Below, piece by piece: positions 8,516-14,690 of a stretch of 37,691 bases of DNA. Every line of letters starts with the position of its first letter. The stretch's first letter is position 1. The stretch is from Bacillota bacterium (GTDB taxonomy: Bacteria > Bacillota > Limnochordia > DTU087). The notes beneath the pieces were generated by a model. The model saw only the letters and a list, made by a program, of their open reading frames with translations. It was not told where the DNA came from and did not search any database. Position numbers and translations under genes: made by a program. The stretch lies in contig JAAZMR010000081.1 in assembly GCA_012798695.1 (NCBI GenBank), positions 1 through 37,691 of the forward strand, read 5' to 3'.

Positions 8516-9151
8516 TTGGTATGGAAAGGAGTCTCTGATGCTGTCATTCGTCGGCTGCCGCTGTACTTGCGCGTGCTGGAGGAAGTGAAGGGCAAGGAAT
8601 CATCCATATCATCGCATGAACTGGGCGAGGAAGCCGGTGTTAGGCCTGCCTTGGTACGCAAAGATCTAGCCTGGTTTGGCGAATTTGGGAAACAGGGCGT
8701 AGGCTATGATGTAGAGTTCCTCCAGGATGCACTGCGCAAGATCCTGCATCTCGAGGAACCTATCCACATGGCTCTTGTAGGGGTCGGCAGTCTGGGACAT
8801 GCTCTGGCTCGCTACAACCGCCGTCGTTTCCTGGAGGATCCGGTGTTCACCATTGAGCCAGTTGCCCTCTTTGATGTGAATCCGAAGTTAGTAGGTGGCA
8901 CTCTAGATGGTATCCCCATCTACAGCTTAGAGGAGATAAAAAGGGTTGTCCCAGAAGAAGCGATTCAACTGGCGATCATTACTGTACCGGCAGATGCGGC
9001 CCAAAAAGTCTGTGATGCTCTGGTGGAGGCGGGCGTAAAGGCGATCTTGAACTTCGCTCCCGTGCAGCTGGAGGCACCCAAGGATGTTCATGTTGCTAAT
9101 ACGGACTTGAGCTTGGAGCTGCAGCGGCTGGCGTACTATATAGGAGTGTAA
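8516..9151 (+). CDS. rex: Redox-sensing transcriptional repressor Rex
   Basis: This DNA-binding repressor senses the NADH/NAD+ ratio and controls fermentation and anaerobic respiration genes. An N-terminal winged helix (about residues 10-60) contains RLPLYLRVLEEV and VRPALVRKDLAWFGEFGKQGVGY. A Rossmann domain follows, with the dinucleotide motif GVGSLG near 89-94 (GVGNLG in many homologues). The C-terminal swapped helix ends in ELQRLAYYIGV. Start TTG 8516 is supported by AGGAGGG seven bases upstream, and no in-frame ATG competes. A weak TATAAA is seen at 8476. No terminator follows the stop, so transcription may run into the structured RNA region. Confidence 0.95.
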   Translation: MVWKGVSDAVIRRLPLYLRVLEEVKGKESSISSHELGEEAGVRPALVRKDLAWFGEFGKQGVGYDVEFLQDALRKILHLEEPIHMALVGVGSLGHALARYNRRRFLEDPVFTIEPVALFDVNPKLVGGTLDGIPIYSLEEIKRVVPEEAIQLAIITVPADAAQKVCDALVEAGVKAILNFAPVQLEAPKDVHVANTDLSLELQRLAYYIGV

Positions 9152-9302
9152 TAGAATCTTACGCCAACTTGACTTGGGAAATAATTGCTTCGGTACCATT
9201 AAATGGCATGGGAAACTCGTGTAGAAGGTGTATAGTTTACCGAGTACTGGACATCTTAACAGTGCAACCCAAGATGCATTAGTTGGGTTGCGCAAAAGGG
9301 GT

Positions 9303-9667
9303 CTGTAGTGGTCGAGCGCAGATCCATATAGGTTCTGACTGGGATCTATATGGGTCGAGCAAAGGTCAAAACTGGTTCCAAATCCGGGATCAGTTTTGGC
9401 CGGCGCCAAGGTTATTACAGGTCTCGTAGGTGGTCAGTAACAGCTGAGTAAGTTGTTACTGGCTCCGGAGGGATCTGTAGTAGCCGGGCCAAGATCACCC
9501 CGGGTTGCTTAAGGATTTATGGTGGCCGTGAGGTCATCATGAGTTCTGACCGTGACTCGTGGTGGTCGGGCAAAGATCAGCGTAGTTCCCGTAAGGTTCT
9601 ATAGCAGCCGAAAGGTTGCTGTGGGATCTGTAGGGAGGTACGTTGGTCGGAGCGAAGATCATTACAG
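9303..9667 (+). repeat. Degenerate tandem repeat of about 43 nt forming the RNA arms
   Basis: Successive units share the pattern GGGATCTnTAGTGGTCGGGC, then AAGATC, a variable stretch, then GGTTC. Copies begin near 9299, 9341, 9386, 9470, 9513, 9555 and 9624. The unit from 9386 is lengthened by an inserted hairpin, as is the one from 9555. The right half of one unit pairs with the left half of the next, so duplication of the unit adds one arm. The unit sequence has diverged while pairing is preserved. Confidence 0.7.
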
Positions 9668-9682
9668 GCTCCTCTCATGTTT

Positions 9683-9721
9683 TTCCCCGGTGGTGACTGG
9701 CCACCGGGGAAGTGTTTTTTT
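9683..9721 (+). terminator. Intrinsic terminator of the structured RNA
   Basis: TTCCCCGGTGG (9683-9693) pairs with CCACCGGGGAA (9701-9711), 11 bp with a 7-nt loop, then GTG and seven T residues (9715-9721). On the minus strand the stem is followed by A residues, so it does not serve the convergent chemoreceptor gene, whose stop codon it overlaps. Confidence 0.9.
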
Positions 9722-10832
9722 ACGCTTGGAACTCCTGGACATAGTTGCGCAAGCGTTCAGCTATTTCATTCAGGGCACCGGCCTTATCTGAGATCTGTTC
9801 AATGGAGGCTGCTTGTTGCTGTGCTGCTGCCGCGATCTGCTGGCTGCCACTACTCAATTGTTGGATGCTGGAGTTAATGTGCTGCATCTCTGCAATGGAC
9901 CTATCCACTTCTTGCTTAACCTCAACGAAGCTTTCGGACATTGATTCAAGGATATCCCGGCCGCCTTTCACTGCACGTACATTTATTTCCACTGCGGCAT
10001 CGGCTTGGGCATCTCCTTCAGAAATATTGGCAACTACCCTTTGCACTTCATTGGCTGCTCTGCCTGATTGCTCAGCGAGTTGGCGAACCTCCTCGGCAAC
10101 CACAGCAAAGCCTCGCCCTTGTTCACCGGCGCGGGCTGCTTCAATAGCAGCATTGAGGGCCAGCATGTTAGTCTGTTCGGCAATATCTGTGATATCTCCG
10201 ACGAACTTGTTAATCTGTTCATATCGTTGACCCAGGTCTTCGCGGATTGTAGACAGCTGAGTGATTGCTTCTTCGATCTGGGTCATCTGGTTGACAACAT
10301 CCTGGATCCTGTCGAGATGCTCTTCAGTAATCTCACCCACACGCAATGAGGAATCAGCTAAAATCCTGGATGTGGCTCCGACCTGCTGAACACCACTGGC
10401 AAACTGGTTAGCCGCGCTGGCTACCTCCTGAATTGATGCATTAATCTGTTCCGAGGCATTGAGAAGATCTGCACCACTCTGCACCACATCATGGGAGATT
10501 CCCTGGGCGTTGCTCATGAAGAGCCTTAGCCTGTCTCCCAGTGCAGCCAGAGCCCGACCTAAGGAGCCCAGCAGCTTATCTTCGCTGGCAGTCAAAGTGT
10601 CAACAGAACTAAAATCCCCAGCGGCTAGCTGCTCTGTAACGTGCTCGAGGCCTTCTAGCTTTTGTTTGCCAACATATACGCCTACCCCTGCCAACAGGAA
10701 GTTTGCTACCAATATCACAACTATCCAAGCCAATTCCTGCCAGGAATCTGTAATCCTGAGGAATTTGATGATGCCCACTGAGACAACGATGACGATAGCT
10801 CCCCGAATCAGTCTCTTCCAGGTATCCCTCAT
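9720..10832 (-). CDS. Methyl-accepting chemotaxis protein without an extracellular sensor domain
   Basis: This membrane-anchored chemoreceptor signals to CheA/CheW. Two predicted helices lie at about residues 8-26 and 33-54, separated by only a few residues, so there is no periplasmic or Cache domain. The cytoplasmic coiled coil is long. The highly conserved hairpin tip [38 protein letters not shown] lies at about residues 218-255. The 370-residue length is short for the class. Such receptors sense through the membrane, intracellular ligands or partner proteins. ATG 10830-10832 has an AAGGAGGAG ribosome binding site. Its stop lies inside the U-tract of the convergent RNA's terminator. Confidence 0.93.
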   Translation of the reverse strand: MRDTWKRLIRGAIVIVVSVGIIKFLRITDSWQELAWIVVILVANFLLAGVGVYVGKQKLEGLEHVTEQLAAGDFSSVDTLTASEDKLLGSLGRALAALGDRLRLFMSNAQGISHDVVQSGADLLNASEQINASIQEVASAANQFASGVQQVGATSRILADSSLRVGEITEEHLDRIQDVVNQMTQIEEAITQLSTIREDLGQRYEQINKFVGDITDIAEQTNMLALNAAIEAARAGEQGRGFAVVAEEVRQLAEQSGRAANEVQRVVANISEGDAQADAAVEINVRAVKGGRDILESMSESFVEVKQEVDRSIAEMQHINSSIQQLSSGSQQIAAAAQQQAASIEQISDKAGALNEIAERLRNYVQEFQA

Positions 10833-10955
10833 TCATGCTCCTCCTTGATCTAATCCCCGTCCCTTAGATAGACATAGAGATAATGGAACTTACTTCCTTG
10901 TTATTCGTCACATAGTCAATCATTCCTACATAGAACAGCGAAAAATCAAGAAGAA

Positions 10956-10992
10956 GGACCCATCCACCAGGATTTCCTCAGGTGGCGAGTCC
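10956..10992 (-). terminator. Terminator of the sugar ABC operon
   Basis: On the minus strand a two-part stem, GGAC/GGTCC around CCACC/GGTGG with a further AGG/CCT, is followed by TTCTTCTTGATTTTT. It lies 27 bp past the last permease gene and before the chemoreceptor start. Confidence 0.65.
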
Positions 10993-11018
10993 ATTGAACT
11001 TCAGGAAGGACAGCTTAG

Positions 11019-11864
11019 TTACAGTTTTAATCCAGAAAGAGTGATGCCCTCTACAATGTAACGACGGAAAATCAGAAAGAAGATGGCAGGCGGTACAGTT
11101 GCGGCAACACTTGCGGCTAGTATATACCCAGCCTCAATCATGTAATTGAATGCAGCTAGATATGCCTGTAGTGCTACTGGCAAGGTCATCATGTTTCGCT
11201 TTGTCATCACGATTAAGGGCCACATGAAATCATTCCAACTGCCAAAGAATGTGAAGATACCTAAAGTGGTTAGTGCCGGTTTAATCAGGGGAATAACTAT
11301 GCTATAGAAGGTCCGAAACTTACTGCATCCATCGATACGAGCCGCATCCTCCAAATCGCGGGGGATGGAAAGCATGAACTGCCGAAGCAAAAACACTCCA
11401 AAGGGTCCGGCTAGACCTGGCACGATCAGGGCCTTATAGGTATTTAGCCATCCCCATCTATATAACCGCAGAAAGACAGGTACTAGCGTAATTTGCCCGG
11501 GAATTAGCAAGGAGGACACGATTATGCCGAAGACCAGGTTTCGGCCCGGAAAATCGAACCTTGCTAAGGCATAGGCAGCCAGTGAGGAGACTACTAGAAC
11601 CAATGCTGTAGTACTAAGGGAGACGATCAGGCTGTTGATATATGCTCGCCAAATGGGCGTAGTTCTAATTGTGAAGAAGACCTCCTTGAAATTCTGTAAT
11701 GTGACTTGCTCGGGTATCCACCGTGGAGGATAGCGATAGGTATGGGGATTCGGTTTTAGGGAAGTCGAAATGGCCCACAGTACGGGTATTAACCACAACA
11801 GTGCTAGAATCGTCAAGCATGCAAAGAGAATCACTTGTTTGGAATGGCGTCGCAGCCAAGCCAT
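11019..11864 (-). CDS. Sugar ABC transporter permease, MalG/UgpE type
   Basis: This is the second membrane subunit of a CUT1 carbohydrate importer. It has 281 residues with six predicted helices. The EAA loop that docks the ATPase is visible as EDAARIDGCSKFRTFYSIVIPLIKP around residues 170-195. The C-terminus VEGITLSGLKL, with its GxxxGxxK-like end, is typical of the MalG/UgpE/LacG group. ATG 11862-11864 has GGGAGGTG seven bases upstream. It lies 30 bp after the first permease gene in the same operon. No ATP-binding subunit is encoded nearby. CUT1 systems in Bacillota often share one MsmX-like ATPase encoded elsewhere, which is the likely arrangement here. Confidence 0.93.
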   Translation of the reverse strand: MAWLRRHSKQVILFACLTILALLWLIPVLWAISTSLKPNPHTYRYPPRWIPEQVTLQNFKEVFFTIRTTPIWRAYINSLIVSLSTTALVLVVSSLAAYALARFDFPGRNLVFGIIVSSLLIPGQITLVPVFLRLYRWGWLNTYKALIVPGLAGPFGVFLLRQFMLSIPRDLEDAARIDGCSKFRTFYSIVIPLIKPALTTLGIFTFFGSWNDFMWPLIVMTKRNMMTLPVALQAYLAAFNYMIEAGYILAASVAATVPPAIFFLIFRRYIVEGITLSGLKL

Positions 11865-11894
11865 TGGCGTTCACCTCCCGTAGTCTGCCTTGCT

Positions 11895-12809
11895 TTAGTA
11901 TTCCAACCTCTCACCAACTCGGAAGACTCTAAACTGGATGAGAGTAAATACGATCAAAATACTGAATAATATCCATGCCATAGCTGCTGCGAGCCCCATC
12001 TCAAAGTCCTGGAAACCTGTCAGGTACATATGCTGGACAACCACGCGGGTGCTGTCATATGGCCCCCCTCCAGTCAAGATATACACTTGGCCAAAAACTT
12101 GAAACGCTCCAATGACTTGCATGACACAAATGAACAGCAGAGTTGGTCTCAAAAGAGGCAGGGTGATGTCCTTGAAGCAGTGCCATGCATTGGCTCCATC
12201 AATACGAGCTGCCTCGTACATCGTCTGAGGAATGTCTTGTAACCCGGACAGATAGACAAGGAATGGAAACCCTACCCCCCACCAGAAAGAGACGGCTACA
12301 ATAGTCCACATAGCTGTTTCCTCGTGACCCAGCAAGTTCTGTGGGGGCAGCCCGATCTGTCGAGCATAGTAATTCAGAAGACCACTAGTCGGGTCGAAAA
12401 TCCAGATCCAAATGATGGATATGGCAGCAACGTTGATCACCATAGGCAGCACGAAAGATATCTGAAAAAACGCCTTCCCTTTCTTCACCGCATCCACTGC
12501 TAGGGCCAGAAACAATGATGCGACGACAAATAGTGGGACACTGCCTACCGCGTACTGCAAGGTGTGCTTTAGACTAGGCAGGAAAAGTTCAGTCGGTTCC
12601 GTGAACAAATAAGCATAATTGCCGAGTCCAACATAACGTGGTGGAGGCCCGATCAGGCTCCAATCATATAGGCTTATCCGCATGCTCTCAATTATGGGTA
12701 GAGCGATGAAGGCAACAAATAGAGCAAGGTAAGGTGCTAGGTAGAGATATGCATACAGCGGATTCTCTTCATTAAGCAGCAGATATTTTCGTCGCCTATT
12801 AGTTGTCAA
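11895..12809 (-). CDS. Sugar ABC transporter permease, MalF/UgpA type
   Basis: This is the first membrane subunit of the CUT1 importer, about 304 residues with six predicted helices. The EAA loop appears as YEAARIDGANAWHCFKDITLPLLRP. The periplasmic-side segment DWSLIGPPPRYVGLGNYAYLF and ILTGGGPYDSTRVVVQHMYLTGF are classical UgpA/MalF features. Start TTG 12807-12809 has GGGGTGA five bases upstream; no ATG competes. It follows the binding-protein gene after 106 bp that contain a strong hairpin, so it is probably expressed at a lower level than the binding protein. Confidence 0.92.
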   Translation of the reverse strand: MTTNRRRKYLLLNEENPLYAYLYLAPYLALFVAFIALPIIESMRISLYDWSLIGPPPRYVGLGNYAYLFTEPTELFLPSLKHTLQYAVGSVPLFVVASLFLALAVDAVKKGKAFFQISFVLPMVINVAAISIIWIWIFDPTSGLLNYYARQIGLPPQNLLGHEETAMWTIVAVSFWWGVGFPFLVYLSGLQDIPQTMYEAARIDGANAWHCFKDITLPLLRPTLLFICVMQVIGAFQVFGQVYILTGGGPYDSTRVVVQHMYLTGFQDFEMGLAAAMAWILFSILIVFTLIQFRVFRVGERLEY

Positions 12810-12878
12810 TCAATTCACCCCATTATTCGTAAGAAGTTGGCTGCTCAGGGTTCTCGCCAAATCGGCACCGGTATTAGT

Positions 12879-12903
12879 GGGGCTGGCTCATAGAACCAGC
12901 CCC
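12879..12903 (-). terminator. Intra-operon hairpin downstream of the binding-protein gene
   Basis: GGGGCTGG (12879-12886) and CCAGCCCC (12896-12903) form a perfect 8-bp GC-rich stem with a 9-nt loop. It begins 12 bp past the binding-protein stop and has no T-tract on the minus strand. This suits partial termination or 3'-end protection, which would give excess binding protein over permeases. Confidence 0.6.
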
Positions 12904-12915
12904 CGATCCATGTGA

Positions 12916-14202
12916 TTACCGACCTCGTGCAATCGCCGCATCAATTTCTCTATCCATATCCGTAAGTGCCTGCTCCACAGTCTTCTTGCCTAAGAGGGCC
13001 GCTTCTATGCCGGAGACGATTCTTTCCTGGATTTTCGACCAGACAAGTACCTTAGGTAGGTATTGGCCGAATGAACCCTGTTCAGCAATGGTTCTCTGTG
13101 GCAAGAGATAGGGGGCGTTTTGGAATTCATCAATTTCCAGCACATCCAAACGAGCGGGGCACTGCCCTGCTTTGACCCACTCGATGTTGTTATCTGAAAT
13201 CCATTTGATGAATGTGAGGGCTGCCTTTTCTTTCCCAGTATCTCTGGTTTTCTGGGCTGGGAGGACGAAAGTGTGTGAACCGATGGCATATGCCCTTTCT
13301 GGCCCAACCAGTGGGTGATTGCCTACAGTATAGTTTAGATCCTCTGTAGCTTCAGCACCCAGTACTTCCCATACTCCGCTAATCATGGTGGCGGCTTGGC
13401 CCTGATAGAATGCTAAGAAGGGATTGACCGCCAATTCCGGTGACATGACCCCGTGTTGATGAATCAAGTCAACCTGGAACTGTAGGGCTTTATGCCCGAC
13501 TTCGGTGTTGAGATTAGACTTTATCCGATCGGCAGAGAGAAAGTCAGACCCATACTGGTATATCGAGGAAAACAGGGACCAGGCTCTGAACCAGTCCAGA
13601 GGCGCAATGATGCCCCACCGGTCTATTGTGCCGTCACCATCGATATCTTTAGTCATTTTCTTGAGGGCGGCCACAAAATCGTCCCCGGTGACTGGTAGTG
13701 CATCAGCTGCTGACGGCAACCCTGCCTCATCTAGTAGGTCAATATTGTAGTAAACGCCAAATCCATGGAAATCTAAGGGCATACCATATCGAGTTCCCTC
13801 ATAGACTCCTGAGTTATTCCAGACTGAGCTATAGAACATTTCCTCCCCTAAGCCTAGAACATCTAGCATTGCTTCGTTGAAAGGAGTCAGGGAATTGGTC
13901 GCGGCAAAGCGGGGGATCATGTAGTCGTGTGCAATGGCTACCTCCGGTGCCTCTCCGCTAATTATGCTTGTCGCCAGTCGGCTGTAATACGGTTCGCCCC
14001 AGGGCAGAATCTGCATAGTTACTTCTATGTCTGGGTGTTCTTGATTGAACTGCTCAACCAACTCACCCATTACTCGGCCATCAGGGCCTGTAAACAATGT
14101 CCAGTAATCAATTTGTACTTTCGCAGCAGCAATCCCACTGCAAAGTACAACCAACACAGTGACTAATAGTACCACCATAGACGTCGATTTTCTCATGATC
14201 AA
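12916..14202 (-). CDS. Sugar ABC transporter substrate-binding protein (SBP family 1)
   Basis: This is the extracellular solute receptor of the CUT1 importer. It has about 428 residues with an N-terminal signal sequence (VVLLVTVLVVLCSGIAAA). The cysteine is not in an ideal lipobox, so cleavage after AAA by signal peptidase I is as likely as lipidation. The fold is indicated by VQIDYWTLFTGPDGRVMGELVEQFNQEHPDIEV near the N-terminus and by YGMPLDFHGFGVYYNIDLLDEAGLP. I kept TTG 14202 because AGGAGG lies six bases upstream; ATG at 14196 would be 12 bases away. The sugar is unknown. An inverted repeat lies 37-59 bp upstream. Confidence 0.92.
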   Translation of the reverse strand: MIMRKSTSMVVLLVTVLVVLCSGIAAAKVQIDYWTLFTGPDGRVMGELVEQFNQEHPDIEVTMQILPWGEPYYSRLATSIISGEAPEVAIAHDYMIPRFAATNSLTPFNEAMLDVLGLGEEMFYSSVWNNSGVYEGTRYGMPLDFHGFGVYYNIDLLDEAGLPSAADALPVTGDDFVAALKKMTKDIDGDGTIDRWGIIAPLDWFRAWSLFSSIYQYGSDFLSADRIKSNLNTEVGHKALQFQVDLIHQHGVMSPELAVNPFLAFYQGQAATMISGVWEVLGAEATEDLNYTVGNHPLVGPERAYAIGSHTFVLPAQKTRDTGKEKAALTFIKWISDNNIEWVKAGQCPARLDVLEIDEFQNAPYLLPQRTIAEQGSFGQYLPKVLVWSKIQERIVSGIEAALLGKKTVEQALTDMDREIDAAIARGR

Positions 14203-14690
14203 CTCTAGCCTCCTTTTTCACTTGTCAAGGAACGCTGTGTGCTATTGACATGTGATAGCACGTCTTCAGAGAATCGTGAGTATGGTCCTTCTAGCCAACG
14301 AAGTTTCCTGTGGTTCATACTTCTGTTGACATATCACCTCCTGGCCGCATGATTCGGTATTGACGATCACCGAGTTGAGTAATGGGAAAGACCAACGAAT
14401 TAACTGAGTAGGCTGTAAGTTATTAGCCAGCCACTACTTCGCTAAGTAAAACCAGAATCCTGCATAAAACTAGGCGGATAGAACGAAAGAGGTGAAATGG
14501 AAAGAAAACGACTTTGCACCATTGTCTGCACCAAGTGAGGGTACAGGTCCCATTGAATCCCACCAGAAGGAACCTTTTGTCTTTCTGTGGAAATACTGTT
14601 TGTAGAGAGATGGAAGAGCGACGAACCGTAAATCTGGCTAATAGAAACCAAGCCTGCGCTTATAGACGCTGATCAGAAAGGGAGTTGCAT
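14203..14690. other. 488-bp divergent intergenic region between the sugar operon and fhs
   Basis: This region should hold the promoters of both divergent units. I see one strong inverted repeat near the sugar operon and TTGACA at 14326-14331 with only a weak -10 (CATGAT, 14348-14353). An imperfect hairpin lies at 14560-14590 (CCACcAGAA/TTCTGTGG). I find no tetrahydrofolate-riboswitch core before fhs and no credible ORF. Confidence 0.5.
14239..14261. promoter_or_regulatory. Operator candidate for the sugar ABC operon
   Basis: GTGCTAT-tgacatgtg-ATAGCAC is a perfect inverted repeat with 7-bp arms and a 9-bp spacer. It lies 37-59 bp upstream of the binding-protein start. No regulator gene is adjacent, so the binding protein is unknown. 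Confidence 0.5.

Larger units (their letters stand above)
9262..9721 (+). ncRNA. Large multibranched structured RNA, unrecognised class
   Basis: This 568-bp gap between rex and the convergent chemoreceptor gene has no supportable ORF but folds extensively. A leading hairpin (9262-9272/9283-9293, 11 bp) precedes the core. Helix P1 pairs 9297-9313 with 9657-9673 (17 contiguous bp). It encloses arms H1 (9321-9336/9341-9356, 16 bp), H2 (9364-9379/9386-9401, 16 bp), H3 (9410-9425/9470-9485, 16 bp, with inner hairpin 9432-9442/9454-9464), H4 (9493-9499/9521-9527, one A-C mismatch), H5 (9532-9545/9554-9567, 14 bp) and H6 (9575-9584/9639-9648, then 9586-9590/9633-9637, then 15 bp 9595-9609/9614-9628 with a GAAA tetraloop). 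The linkers resemble GAGCAAA. Nearly all mismatches are G.T on this strand, so the plus strand is the RNA. The intrinsic terminator at 9683-9721 has the same polarity. The promoter is unclear: TATAGT at 9231 or read-through from rex. It shows no RNase P, tmRNA, SRP or 6S signature. Confidence 0.85.

Noticed and set aside
9370-9400. tRNA T-arm or tRNA-like element
   Set aside because: GGTTCCAAATCC resembles a T-loop, but there is no acceptor stem, D-arm or anticodon arm, and the segment is one arm of the multibranched RNA.
8927-9409. 160-codon minus-strand ORF overlapping the rex end
   Set aside because: It is antisense to rex and to the structured RNA and lacks a ribosome binding site; a shadow frame.
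9300-9670. CRISPR array
   Set aside because: Units of about 43 nt recur, but no segment is constant, spacing varies and neighbouring copies pair with each other. No cas genes are present. A folded RNA explains the repeats better.
9262-9721. RNase P RNA, tmRNA, SRP or 6S RNA
   Set aside because: The length is similar to RNase P or tmRNA, but the conserved P4/CR-I and CR-V sequences, a tRNA-like end with tag ORF, the SRP tetraloop domain and the 6S open-promoter bubble are not found.
9552-9791. 79-codon plus-strand ORF across the structured RNA
   Set aside because: No ribosome binding site, it runs through helices and the terminator into the convergent chemoreceptor gene, and the base pattern is explained by RNA pairing.
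14400-14690. Tetrahydrofolate riboswitch before fhs
   Set aside because: I looked for the conserved core and could not find it; only short imperfect hairpins are present.
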